This document shows positions 25,511-34,365 of a stretch of 64,000 bases of DNA, piece after piece; position 1 is the first letter of the stretch, and each line of letters starts with the position of its first letter. The translations under genes were made by a program, and so were the position numbers. Source of the stretch: Xanthobacteraceae bacterium (lineage in GTDB: Bacteria; Pseudomonadota; Alphaproteobacteria; Rhizobiales; Xanthobacteraceae); contig CP075369.1 of NCBI GenBank assembly GCA_019454205.1, positions 620,001-684,000 of the forward strand. The letters run 5' to 3'. The notes under the pieces are model-generated. The model made no database searches. It had not been told where the DNA came from and saw nothing but the letters and a program-made list of their open reading frames with translations.

Positions 25511-26377
25511 ATGATCCCTGGTTCATTCCAGTATCATCGCCCGAACAATGTTTCGGACGCCGTGAAGTTGCTTGCCGATCTCGGCGAGGATGCCAGACCG
25601 CTCGCGGGAGGGCATAGCCTGATCCCGATGATGAAGCTGCGGCTGGCGGCACCGCAGCACCTGATCGACCTCGGCGGCATCGAAACCCTTCGCGGCATTC
25701 GTAGCGAAGGCAAGGAAATCGTCATCGGTGCGATGACGACCCAGCACGAGCTGATTCATTCCGATGAGCTTGCGAAGAAACTGCCGATCATCCGCGAAAC
25801 TTCGCTGCTGATCGCCGACCCGCAGGTGCGCTACGTCGGTACGCTTGGCGGCAATGTCGCGAACGGAGATCCCGGCAACGACATGCCCGCGCTGATGATG
25901 TGTCTCGGCGCAAACTATGTCCTGACAGCCAAGAAAGATCGTATCGTTCCTGCGCGCGAATTTTATCAGGGGGCCTATTTCACCGCCCTCGAAGCGGCCG
26001 AAATTCTGACTGCGATTCGCATCCCGGTTCCTGCGGCAGGCCACGGTTACGCCTACGAAAAGCTCAAGCGCAAGATCGGCGACTACGCCACGGCAGCGGC
26101 CGCGGTCATTCTGGAAATGAAAGGCGGCAAGGTCGCGAATTGTTCTATCGGCCTTACCAATGTTTCCGAAACCCCGCTCTGGGCTGAGGAAGCGTCGAAA
26201 ATACTCACCGGCTCTACGCTCGATGCTGCGACGGTGAAGAAAGCGGCGGCTGCCGCCGAAGCGATTACTTCTCCCGCGTCCGACAATCGCGGCCCGGCAG
26301 AGTACCGCAAAAAAATGGCGGGCGTCATGCTCTCGCGCGCGATTGCGCGCGCGAAAGAGCGCGCAAGCGGAAAATAA
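25511..26377 (+). CDS. coxM: Aerobic CO dehydrogenase medium (FAD) subunit
   Basis: The flavoprotein of CO dehydrogenase, 288 residues. It receives electrons from the 2Fe-2S subunit and passes them to the quinone pool. The FAD loops A-G-G-H-S near residue 32 and T-L-G-G-N-V-A-N-G-D-P-G-N-D near residue 111 match CoxM, where the first loop is A-G-G-H-S rather than the A-G-G-T-D of other hydroxylases. GGAGG at 25496-25500 precedes the ATG. It is the first gene of the M-S-L structural set. Confidence 0.95.
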   Translation: MIPGSFQYHRPNNVSDAVKLLADLGEDARPLAGGHSLIPMMKLRLAAPQHLIDLGGIETLRGIRSEGKEIVIGAMTTQHELIHSDELAKKLPIIRETSLLIADPQVRYVGTLGGNVANGDPGNDMPALMMCLGANYVLTAKKDRIVPAREFYQGAYFTALEAAEILTAIRIPVPAAGHGYAYEKLKRKIGDYATAAAAVILEMKGGKVANCSIGLTNVSETPLWAEEASKILTGSTLDAATVKKAAAAAEAITSPASDNRGPAEYRKKMAGVMLSRAIARAKERASGK

Positions 26378-26389
26378 GGGGAAACGCGC

Positions 26390-26893
26390 ATGGCGAAGAA
26401 ATCTCATATCGCGCTGAAGGTGAACGGTCAGGACGTCGAAGGACTGGTCGAACCGCGCACATTGCTCATTCACTTCGTTCGCGAGCAACTCAACCTCACG
26501 GGGCCGCATATCGGCTGCGACACCACGCATTGCGGAGCCTGTACGCTCGACATCAACGGCAAGTCCGTGAAGTCGTGCACCATGTTCGCGGTGCAGGCGG
26601 ACGGCGCGGAAATCCGCACCATCGAAGGCATGGCGAACGCGGACGGCACACTCCACGCGCTACAGGAAGGCTTCCGAGAAATGCACGGGCTTCAGTGCGG
26701 TTTCTGCACACCGGGCATGATCACGCGCGCTTACCGGCTGCTGCAGGAAAATCCGTCACCTACCGAGGAAGAAATTCGCTTCGGCATCGCGGGCAATCTC
26801 TGCCGCTGCACGGGCTACCAGAACATCGTGAAGGCCATTCAATACGCCGCTGCGAAGCTCAACGGCGTCACCTATCAGGAGGCCGCGGAATGA
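26390..26893 (+). CDS. coxS: Aerobic CO dehydrogenase small (2Fe-2S) subunit
   Basis: A 167-residue protein with two 2Fe-2S clusters. The N-terminal cluster uses C-x4-C-x2-C (C-D-T-T-H-C-G-A-C) near residue 44 plus a later Cys. The C-terminal cluster uses C-G-F-C near residue 104 and C-R-C near 139. It carries electrons from the Mo-Cu site of CoxL to FAD in CoxM. The stop overlaps the coxL ATG by four bases. Confidence 0.96.
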   Translation: MAKKSHIALKVNGQDVEGLVEPRTLLIHFVREQLNLTGPHIGCDTTHCGACTLDINGKSVKSCTMFAVQADGAEIRTIEGMANADGTLHALQEGFREMHGLQCGFCTPGMITRAYRLLQENPSPTEEEIRFGIAGNLCRCTGYQNIVKAIQYAAAKLNGVTYQEAAE

Positions 26894-29310
26894 ACGACCA
26901 GACTCCCACCCGCGAACAACGCGTCGCCGCACTGCAAGGCATGGGATGCAAGCGCAAGCGCGTCGAAGATGTCCGCTTCACGCAAGGCAAGGGCAATTAT
27001 GTCGACGACATCAAGCTGCCCGGCATGTTGTACGGCGATTTCGTCCGCTCGCCGCACGCGCATGCACGCATCAAGAAGATTGACGCCACCAAGGCGAAGG
27101 CCGTTCCCGGCGTGCTCGCGGTGCTCACCGCCGCCGACCTGAAGCCGCTAAGCCTCCACTACATGCCGACGCTCGCCGGCGACGTGCAGGCCGTGCTCGC
27201 GGAAGAAAAGGTGCTGTTCCAGAATCAGGAAGTCGCCTTCGTGGTCGCGAACGACCGCTATGCCGCCGCCGATGGCGCCGAGCTGGTCGAAGTCGAATAC
27301 GAGCCGCTGCCCCCGTTGGTCGATCCGTTCAAGTCGATGGACAAGGACGCGCCGCTGCTTCGCGAAGACATCAAGGACAAGATGGATGGCGCGCACGGCA
27401 AGCGCAAACACTACAACCACATCTTCAACTGGCAGATCGGCGATAAGCTGGGTGCCGACGCGGCTTTTGCAAAAGCCGAGGTGACCACCAAGGATATGAT
27501 CACCTATCAGCGCGTACACCCGTGCCCGCTGGAGACCTGCCAGTGCGTTGCGTCCTTCGATAAGATCAAGGGCGAGCTGACGCTCTGGGGTACTTTCCAG
27601 GCGCCGCATGTGATCCGCACAGTAGCCTCGCTGCTCTCGAAGATTCCGGAGCATAAGATTCATGTCATCGCACCGGACATCGGCGGCGGCTTCGGCAACA
27701 AGGTCGGCGCCTATGCAGGCTATATTTGTTCGATTGTCGCCTCGATCGTGACCGGCTTGCCGGTGAAATGGGTCGAGGACCGTATCGAGAATCTTTCGAC
27801 GACCTCGTTCGCGCGCGACTATCACATGACAACCGAGATCGCTGCGACGCGAGACGGCAAGGTGACCGGCCTGCGCGTGCATGTACTCGCCGATCACGGT
27901 GCGTTCGATGCCTGTGCCGATCCGTCGAAATGGCCGGCCGGGTTCTTCAACATTGTCTGCGGTTCCTATGATTTTCCGGTTGCGCATGTCGAAGTCGACG
28001 GCGTCTACACCAACAAGGCGCCGGGTGGCGTCGCTTATCGCTGTTCGTTCCGCGTCACCGAAGCGGCTTATTGCATCGAGCGTGCCATGGACATCATGGC
28101 GCAGAAACTTGGCATGGATCCTGCGGAATTCCGGATGAAGAATTTCGTCCGCAAGGAACAGTTTCCCTACAAGTCGTCGCTCGGCTGGGAGTACGACTCC
28201 GGCGACTATCATACGGCGATGCAGAAGGCGCTTGACGCCGTCGGCTACAAGGAACTGCGGGCGGAGCAGAAGAAAAAGCAGGAGGCCTTCAAGCGCGGAG
28301 AGACGCGTGAACTCATGGGCATCGGCGTTATTTTCTTCACGGAGATCGTGGGCGCCGGGCCTTCGCGCAACTGCGACATTCTCGGCGTCGCTATGTTCGA
28401 CTCCGCAGAAATTCGCATCCATCCGACCGGCAGCGTGATCGCACGCCTCGGCACCAAGTCGCAGGGACAGGGGCATGAGACGACTTACGCGCAGATCATC
28501 GCCACCGAACTGGGCCTCAACGCCGATCTGATTTCGGTCGAGGAGGGCAACACGGATACCGCGCCTTATGGCCTCGGTACCTACGGTTCGCGTTCGACGC
28601 CTGTATCGGGTGCCGCGACTGCCGTGGCCGCGCGCAAGATCAAAGCGAAAGCGCAAATGATTGCCGCGCACTTGCTTGAAGTCCACGACGACGATCTCGA
28701 ATGGGACATCGACCGCTTCCGCGTGAAGGGCAATCCGGAGCGCTTTAAGACCATGACCGAACTCGCGTGGGCGGCCTATAACTCTCCGCCGCCGGGCATG
28801 GAGCCGGGTCTCGAAGCGGTGAGCTATTACGACCCTCCGAACATGACCTATCCCTTCGGTGCATATATCTGTGTCGCCGACATTGATGCCGATACCGGCG
28901 TTACGAAAATCCGCCGCTTCTATGCGCTCGACGACTGCGGAACGCGCATCAACCCAATGGTGATCGAAGGCCAGGTGCATGGTGGCCTCACCGAAGCCTT
29001 CGGCATCGCGATGGGACAGGAGATCAAGTACGACGAGCAGGGCAACGTGGTCACGGCTTCGTTGATGGATTTCTTCCTGCCGACCGCGGTGGAAACGCCG
29101 AAGTGGGAAACCGACTTCACCGTCACGCCGTCACCGCATCATCCGATCGGTGCGAAGGGCGTCGGCGAAAGCCCGAACGTGGGCGGAGTGCCGTGCTTCT
29201 CGAATGCGGTCAACGATGCCTTCGCATTCCTCGGCTCGACCCATATCCAGATGCCGCACGATCACTGGCGTACGTGGATGGTCGCAGACAAGCTGGGACT
29301 ACATGCGTGA
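26890..29310 (+). CDS. coxL: Aerobic CO dehydrogenase large (Mo-Cu) subunit, form I
   Basis: The catalytic subunit of 806 residues that oxidises CO to CO2 at a Mo-S-Cu centre. The active-site loop A-Y-R-C-S-F-R is present near residue 384. Its Cys holds the copper through the bridging sulfide, and this loop is the mark of true form I CO dehydrogenase; form II has A-Y-R-G-A-G-R. The conserved Glu near the Mo is in G-V-G-E near residue 756, and the molybdopterin region G-G-G-F-G-N-K is also seen. The ATG at 26890 overlaps coxS and gives the usual length of about 809, so I reject longer starts inside coxS. Confidence 0.97.
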   Translation: MNDQTPTREQRVAALQGMGCKRKRVEDVRFTQGKGNYVDDIKLPGMLYGDFVRSPHAHARIKKIDATKAKAVPGVLAVLTAADLKPLSLHYMPTLAGDVQAVLAEEKVLFQNQEVAFVVANDRYAAADGAELVEVEYEPLPPLVDPFKSMDKDAPLLREDIKDKMDGAHGKRKHYNHIFNWQIGDKLGADAAFAKAEVTTKDMITYQRVHPCPLETCQCVASFDKIKGELTLWGTFQAPHVIRTVASLLSKIPEHKIHVIAPDIGGGFGNKVGAYAGYICSIVASIVTGLPVKWVEDRIENLSTTSFARDYHMTTEIAATRDGKVTGLRVHVLADHGAFDACADPSKWPAGFFNIVCGSYDFPVAHVEVDGVYTNKAPGGVAYRCSFRVTEAAYCIERAMDIMAQKLGMDPAEFRMKNFVRKEQFPYKSSLGWEYDSGDYHTAMQKALDAVGYKELRAEQKKKQEAFKRGETRELMGIGVIFFTEIVGAGPSRNCDILGVAMFDSAEIRIHPTGSVIARLGTKSQGQGHETTYAQIIATELGLNADLISVEEGNTDTAPYGLGTYGSRSTPVSGAATAVAARKIKAKAQMIAAHLLEVHDDDLEWDIDRFRVKGNPERFKTMTELAWAAYNSPPPGMEPGLEAVSYYDPPNMTYPFGAYICVADIDADTGVTKIRRFYALDDCGTRINPMVIEGQVHGGLTEAFGIAMGQEIKYDEQGNVVTASLMDFFLPTAVETPKWETDFTVTPSPHHPIGAKGVGESPNVGGVPCFSNAVNDAFAFLGSTHIQMPHDHWRTWMVADKLGLHA

Positions 29311-30187
29311 AGTAACCCGCGAGCACATAACGGAGCGCCTGGCCGCTGCCGGTTACATAGCGGGTTCCGATCTCGCGATGGCGGTCTGGCTGATGGAATA
29401 CCTGAAGCGGCCGCTTCTGCTCGAAGGCGAGGCGGGTGTCGGCAAGACCGAAGCCGCCAAGGCGCTCGCTTGGGTGCATGAGGCTGAGCTGATCCGGCTG
29501 CAATGCTATGAAGGGCTGGACGCTAACGCAGCGCTCTATGAGTGGAACTATCAGCGGCAACTGCTCGCGATCAAAACCCGCGAGAACGCCGGCGAAATCG
29601 CCGACGCCATCGAGGAGCATATTTTCTCCGAGCGCTACCTTCTGGAGCGGCCGCTGCTCGCAGCCATTCGCCGGTCATCTCCTCCCGTCCTGTTGATCGA
29701 CGAAGTGGATCGTGCCGATGAAGAGTTCGAGGCGTTCCTGCTGGAGCTGCTCTCGGATTTTCAGGTGACCATTCCCGAGCTGGGCACGATCAAGGCGACG
29801 ACTGTCCCGCGTGTCGTTCTGACCTCGAACGGCACGCGGGAGCTTTCTGACGCGCTGCGTCGGCGCTGCCTTTATCATTACATCGAATTTCCGGACGTCG
29901 AGCAGGAAGCGAAAATCATCGGCGCGCGGTTGCCGCACGTCGATCGTGCGCTGGCGCAGCAGATCGCGCGCATGGTCGCTGCGATTCGCAAGGAAGACCT
30001 GCGGAAAGTGCCCGGCGTCGCCGAAACGCTCGACTGGGCAGCTACGCTTGCCGGACTTCAGGTCGCGGACCTGCAAAAGGCTCCCGAAACCGTTCACGAA
30101 ACGCTGATGTGCCTGCTGAAAACCCATGAGGACCGCTCGCGGGTCACGCGCGAAGTTACGGAGCGGCTTTTGGGGAAGGTGGCGTGA
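29303..30187 (+). CDS. coxD: MoxR-type AAA+ ATPase for CO dehydrogenase active-site assembly
   Basis: A 294-residue ATPase with Walker A G-E-A-G-V-G-K-T near residue 40, Walker B L-L-I-D-E-V near 130 and sensor block L-T-S-N-G-T near 174. CoxD of O. carboxidovorans is a membrane-associated chaperone-like ATPase needed to sulfurate the Mo and build the Mo-S-Cu site. The ATG at 29303 overlaps the coxL stop by eight bases. The partner VWA protein CoxE follows directly. Confidence 0.94.
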   Translation: MREVTREHITERLAAAGYIAGSDLAMAVWLMEYLKRPLLLEGEAGVGKTEAAKALAWVHEAELIRLQCYEGLDANAALYEWNYQRQLLAIKTRENAGEIADAIEEHIFSERYLLERPLLAAIRRSSPPVLLIDEVDRADEEFEAFLLELLSDFQVTIPELGTIKATTVPRVVLTSNGTRELSDALRRRCLYHYIEFPDVEQEAKIIGARLPHVDRALAQQIARMVAAIRKEDLRKVPGVAETLDWAATLAGLQVADLQKAPETVHETLMCLLKTHEDRSRVTREVTERLLGKVA

Positions 30188-30188
30188 A

Positions 30189-31379
30189 ATGGCGTCAGCC
30201 GCGAAAATCTCCGCAGAAACGATCGGCATTGCCGCGCGCGAGCGTCTTGCGGGCTTTGCGCGTACATTGCGCGATAACGGGTTTCGCGTCGGTCATGCTG
30301 AAACGCGCGACGCGCTGACATTGTTTGCTTCCGGCGCGGCAGAGCGCGCCGAAACCTTGAAAGCCGCGTTTCGTACGCTGTTCTGTGCCAATCATTCCGA
30401 TTGGGAAAGATTCGATCCGATTTTCGACGGCTACTGGCATGGACGTTATGTGCGCCAGATTCAGCAGGTCAACGCGGCAGCGTCGCAAAGCAAGTCGGTT
30501 TCGCTTCGGCAGGTTTCCCCGAAAGAAGGAGAGCCGCAAGGAATACCGGACAAGACAGAACGCCTGCTTGGCGATGACAGTGGTGTAGCGGGGGGTAGCG
30601 AAGCCACCGAGGGCGCTTCTCGCGCCGAGAATATTGCCCGTATCGACATTCGTCATCTCGCAGACCCTGCCGACATGGCGAAAGCACACAGGCTCGCGGA
30701 GCATCTTGCAAAGGCTATGCGTGCGCGGCTCGTGCGGCGTCAGCAAATTCGCAACCGCGGCCGAAGGCTCGACATTCGCCGGAGCATCCACCGCAACGTC
30801 TCGCATGGCGGCACGCTTATCGATCTCTTCTGGCGGAAGCGAAAAGACAAGCCCCTTCGGCTCGTCGTGTTGCTCGACGCCTCCGGCTCGATGAATCTCT
30901 ACACTGCTTTCTTCATTCGTTTCCTTCACGGCATCGTCGATGCGTTCCGCGAGGCAGAGGCTTTCGTATTCCATACGCGCCTTGCGCATGTTTCCGCATC
31001 GATGCGCGATCAGGATGTCGGCCGCGCAGTGGATAGGCTGTCGTTGATGGCGCAAGGTATCGGCGGCGGCACCAGAATCGGAGAAAGTCTGGCCACGTTC
31101 AATCGCTGGCATGCGCGTCGCGTTATCAACTCGCGCACTGCGGTCATGATCGTATCGGATGGCTATGACACCGGAGAGCCGGAAGTACTCGCCGAAGAGA
31201 TGCGGAAACTGCGCCGCCGCTGCCGCCGCATCGTGTGGCTCAACCCGCTGATCGGCTGGAAAGACTATGAGCCGCGCGCCCGCGGCATGAAAGCGGCGCT
31301 GTCTTATGTCGATTTATTCGCACCGGCGCACAATCTCGAAAGCCTTGCCGCGCTGGAACCGTATCTCGCGAGAATCTGA
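30189..31379 (+). CDS. coxE: VWA-domain protein CoxE
   Basis: A 396-residue protein with a C-terminal von Willebrand factor A domain. The metal-ion site L-L-D-A-S-G-S-M is near residue 235, with a Thr in G-G-G-T-R-I and an Asp in V-S-D-G-Y-D. VWA proteins pair with MoxR ATPases; CoxE works with CoxD in inserting copper and sulfur into CoxL. The start at 30189 follows the coxD stop by one base, so longer frames within coxD are unlikely. The N-terminal half is basic and variable. Confidence 0.93.
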   Translation: MASAAKISAETIGIAARERLAGFARTLRDNGFRVGHAETRDALTLFASGAAERAETLKAAFRTLFCANHSDWERFDPIFDGYWHGRYVRQIQQVNAAASQSKSVSLRQVSPKEGEPQGIPDKTERLLGDDSGVAGGSEATEGASRAENIARIDIRHLADPADMAKAHRLAEHLAKAMRARLVRRQQIRNRGRRLDIRRSIHRNVSHGGTLIDLFWRKRKDKPLRLVVLLDASGSMNLYTAFFIRFLHGIVDAFREAEAFVFHTRLAHVSASMRDQDVGRAVDRLSLMAQGIGGGTRIGESLATFNRWHARRVINSRTAVMIVSDGYDTGEPEVLAEEMRKLRRRCRRIVWLNPLIGWKDYEPRARGMKAALSYVDLFAPAHNLESLAALEPYLARI

Positions 31380-31381
31380 GC

Positions 31382-32227
31382 ATGGAACACGCGCGCGACA
31401 TTCTCGAACTCGTTTCCGGACTGAAGGCCAAGGGTCACCCCTTCGCGCTGGCGACGGTTGTACGTACGGTCTCAGTCACCGCAGCGAAAGCGGGTGCGAA
31501 AGCGGTCATCGAGCCGGACGGCACGATCTCGGAAGGCTGGATCGGCGGCGGTTGCGCACGGTCGGCAGTGCTGAAAGCGGCACGCGATGCGCTCGCCGAC
31601 GGCAAGCCGCGCCTGATTTCGGTGCAGCCGCCGGACGTGTTGCAGGAACACGGCGTCGAGCCGGGCGAGGAACGCGAAGGCGTAAAGTTCGCAAAGAACA
31701 TGTGTCCGAGTCAGGGTACGATGGATATTTTCGTCGAGCCGGTGTTGCCGCGTCCTGAACTTGTGATCTGCGGTTCAAGTCCGGTTGCGGTGGTGATCGC
31801 GTCACTCTCGCGCCATACCGGTTTTTCGATCACCGTCTGCGCGCCGCCGCCGGAACAAGCCGATTTTGCGGAAGCCGACCGCCGCATTGAAAGTTATGTG
31901 CTGCCGGTCAAACAGGATGCGGTCCGCTACATCATCGTTTCCACGCAAGGTAAAGGCGACGAAGCCGCGCTGAAATCCGCGCTCTCGGTAGAAGCCGAGT
32001 ATGTCGCCTTCGTCGGTAGCAGCCGGAAAGCAACTGCACTGCGTGAAAAGTTCGCAAAAGACGGCATGAGCGAGGAACAACTCGCAAAGTTCAAGGCGCC
32101 CGCGGGAATTGATCTCGGCGCAATCACGCCCGATGAAATCGCGGTGTCGATCCTTGCGGAAATTATCGCCGTAAGCCGCCGAAAACACGATCGAAGCGCG
32201 GCCGCCGCGCAGGCAATGAAAGGGTAA
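31382..32227 (+). CDS. coxF: XdhC/CoxF family maturation protein
   Basis: A 281-residue XdhC-type protein. The N-terminal XdhC/CoxI domain is seen in the A-T-V-V-R-T-V-S block, then G-W-I-G-G-G-C-A-R near residue 55, and a C-terminal Rossmann-like domain from about residue 120. XdhC proteins bind molybdopterin and protect or sulfurate it before insertion. CoxF has this role for CO dehydrogenase. It starts two bases after the coxE stop. Confidence 0.92.
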   Translation: MEHARDILELVSGLKAKGHPFALATVVRTVSVTAAKAGAKAVIEPDGTISEGWIGGGCARSAVLKAARDALADGKPRLISVQPPDVLQEHGVEPGEEREGVKFAKNMCPSQGTMDIFVEPVLPRPELVICGSSPVAVVIASLSRHTGFSITVCAPPPEQADFAEADRRIESYVLPVKQDAVRYIIVSTQGKGDEAALKSALSVEAEYVAFVGSSRKATALREKFAKDGMSEEQLAKFKAPAGIDLGAITPDEIAVSILAEIIAVSRRKHDRSAAAAQAMKG

Positions 32228-32231
32228 TGCA

Positions 32232-32747
32232 ATGGATATGACCGGAACCCAGCGAATCGAGGCTTCGCGCGAGAAAGTGTGGGCTGCGCTGAACGATGTC
32301 GAGATTCTGAAGCGTTCGATTCCGGGCTGCGAAAAAATCGAGAAGCTTTCCGATACCGAAATGACGGCAACGGTCATATTCAAGGTCGGGCCGGTGAAGG
32401 TGACCATGAACGGAAAGGTTACGCTTTCCGATCTCGACCCGCCGAACGGTTACACGATTACGGGCGAAGGTTCGGGTGGCGTCGCCGGTTTTGCCAAGGG
32501 CGGTGCGAGGGTTTCACTCGCTGAGGATAGTGGGGCCACCAATCTGAATTACGAAGTTAAGGCCGAGATCGCCGGCAAGCTCGCGCAACTTGGTTCGCGC
32601 CTGATCGAGTCGACTGCGAAGAAACTTGCAACGGAATTCTTCGAGCGCTTCAGCGAAGCGGTGGCGCCTGCTCCGGCTGCGGAAACAGAAGTGGCTCCGG
32701 AGGACGGCAACGAAAAGAAGGTTTGGCTAAAATCAGTGCTCGGTTAG
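32232..32747 (+). CDS. coxG: CoxG-like SRPBCC protein
   Basis: A 171-residue protein of the CO dehydrogenase subunit G family (SRPBCC fold). The pattern runs G-T-Q-R-I, A-L-N-D, I-P-G-C-E-K-I near residue 35 and G-x-V-A-G-F-A-K-G near residue 80. CoxG is thought to help anchor CO dehydrogenase to the membrane. The known CoxG has, as I recall, a longer C-terminal tail with a membrane anchor; here the protein ends soon after an Ala/Glu-rich linker with no hydrophobic segment. A small membrane-protein frame follows directly. Confidence 0.9.
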   Translation: MDMTGTQRIEASREKVWAALNDVEILKRSIPGCEKIEKLSDTEMTATVIFKVGPVKVTMNGKVTLSDLDPPNGYTITGEGSGGVAGFAKGGARVSLAEDSGATNLNYEVKAEIAGKLAQLGSRLIESTAKKLATEFFERFSEAVAPAPAAETEVAPEDGNEKKVWLKSVLG

Positions 32748-32762
32748 GCGTGGGAGATCGCG

Positions 32763-33044
32763 ATGGGTTGTTGTATCGCAGCAGCTTTAATTGCAAGCCA
32801 GGGATTGACGTTGTCGTCGCGCGTGCGGGATTTCCTGGGCAACCGCCTTGGGTTTGCTCATTTCCGCTTATCCTATGGCGTGGTCGCCATTATCGCTGCC
32901 GCGGAGATTCTAATGCTTGGTGCGCTGGCTTATGCCGAATTCGGATTCGGTTCTGATCATGCAAGGCATCTGTTCTCGATCGTAAATGCAGCAAACATTT
33001 TCAATGCACCGGCAGCAGATTTTGCAATTTGCAGAGGACGCTAG
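32763..33044 (+). CDS. Hypothetical small membrane protein downstream of coxG
   Basis: A 93-residue frame with GGGAG seven bases before the ATG. One clear membrane helix spans about residues 39-61 (rich in Ala, Ile, Leu), followed by A-E-F-G-F-G. The N-terminal S-S-R-V-R-D-F-L-G-N segment is basic. It could supply the membrane contact missing from this CoxG, or be an unrelated protein. No family recognised. It is probably last in the cox operon. Confidence 0.45.
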   Translation: MGCCIAAALIASQGLTLSSRVRDFLGNRLGFAHFRLSYGVVAIIAAAEILMLGALAYAEFGFGSDHARHLFSIVNAANIFNAPAADFAICRGR

Positions 33045-33128
33045 TTATCGCTTGGCCGGTAACATTCGTACTTCCGCGCAAGGCAGTCCTGTTCCAGCAC
33101 AAAGATTCCCTCCCAGATCGTTTGCGCT

Positions 33129-34178
33129 TCAGCCCGGTACGATACGTTCGCTAAGTCGCTGATCCACGATCTCGACCGTGCGGTCGATCTCCGCGTTTGG
33201 CATGTCGAGCTGTTTGGAGATCAGCTTCACCAGCAGATCGACCCGCTCGATGAATGGCGCGCCGGCCGCGACCGCACGCGCCGCCGATGACGGCTTGAGC
33301 AGGCTTTCTGCAGCTTTCGCGTATTTCTCAAACGGTACTTGATCCGCCGGATCGGCGCCGAGACGGCGTGCGATGTTATCGACGTGATCGTAGATGGATT
33401 TCGAGAGCGCGAGATTCTCATGCACTGCGTCGCGAATAGAGCGCGGTTCACCAAGGGTGATGCAGCGATAATTCCCGGTGAGCAGCATCGACCATTTAGC
33501 TAGCGGCACGAACAACGAGTCGTGAGCCTTCAGCTTCACCGGGACGTCGTGACCGTCCAGCGTCAAAGCGGAAATGCCGGCGTCGAGTTCGCGAAGCATT
33601 GCGTTGTGGCGGTCGTCGGCAAAGAGCGCCGCCTTGAAGTTCGTGGGCAGCCCGACGTGCAACACATTGGCCGGTTCTTCCGGCGGCCGGAATGCCTGCG
33701 GGTCGGGCGAACACAGTGAAACCAGCCCCGGCTCGAAACGATCCCATACCTGTGCGTTGGTATAGGCTTCTTCCAGGTTCATTTTCGCGAGCGACGGAAT
33801 GCGTTTCAGATAGGGCAGGGGCGGCATATTCATGATCGAAAGACAAGGCAGCCGCGCTTCCGCGATCTTCACCATCAGTACGCGGATCGTATGGTTTGCG
33901 TATTGCGGCTCCTGCATCGCAAGGCAAACCAGATCATAACGCGACACATCGACATTCTGCGGCGCGGCTGCGTCCAGCTTGCCCGGCAGGTCGCGCGAAA
34001 AGATAGAACGATGCGAAGGCTCCTCGCGCAGTTTCAGCCGGACTTCCGTGCCTTCCCGGTTGATGAGATCCGCGGTCTTTTGCCTGCAAACCAGCGTTAC
34101 GTTGTGGCCTGCCATCAGCAGCTTCGTGCCCAGCAACGAGCCATACGAAGCGCCAAGAATCAAAACTCTGCGCGCCAT
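33129..34178 (-). CDS. Ketopantoate reductase-like (ApbA/PanE) dehydrogenase
   Basis: A 349-residue protein with an N-terminal nucleotide-binding segment V-L-I-L-G-A-S-Y-G-S-L-L-G near residue 5, followed by C-R-Q near residue 33, as in NADPH-binding ketopantoate reductases. The C-terminal half is helical, with K-W-S-M-L-L-T-G-N near residue 230 in the position of the family's conserved Lys-x-x-x-N. The glycine loop is not the strict G-x-G-x-x-G (it has G-A-S-Y-G). It stands alone between the cox and iron loci on the minus strand. The true substrate may not be ketopantoate. Confidence 0.7.
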   Translation of the reverse strand: MARRVLILGASYGSLLGTKLLMAGHNVTLVCRQKTADLINREGTEVRLKLREEPSHRSIFSRDLPGKLDAAAPQNVDVSRYDLVCLAMQEPQYANHTIRVLMVKIAEARLPCLSIMNMPPLPYLKRIPSLAKMNLEEAYTNAQVWDRFEPGLVSLCSPDPQAFRPPEEPANVLHVGLPTNFKAALFADDRHNAMLRELDAGISALTLDGHDVPVKLKAHDSLFVPLAKWSMLLTGNYRCITLGEPRSIRDAVHENLALSKSIYDHVDNIARRLGADPADQVPFEKYAKAAESLLKPSSAARAVAAGAPFIERVDLLVKLISKQLDMPNAEIDRTVEIVDQRLSERIVPG

Positions 34179-34365
34179 TTCTTGTCTTCTAATTTAGGGA
34201 ATGATCGGAACAGGTATAATCGTTTTAATGACAGAAGCGTCAAGCGGCTCAACGATTGTCAAGTCCTATCGGGCGATAGGCACGGCAGCGCAAGCGCTCC
34301 AAAAGCTTCTAAACGCTTATAATAGAGTAATTCACTACACGCCTCGGCCGGAAACGGAACCGGCG

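Noticed and set aside
26530..26889. Longer start for coxL within coxS
   Set aside because: It would be a shadow of coxS; the ATG at 26890 gives the usual CoxL length and a four-base overlap.
27148..28980. 610-codon open frame on the minus strand opposite coxL
   Set aside because: It is the antisense of a clear CoxL with intact active-site motifs. It has no recognisable domain, and high GC makes long antisense frames common.
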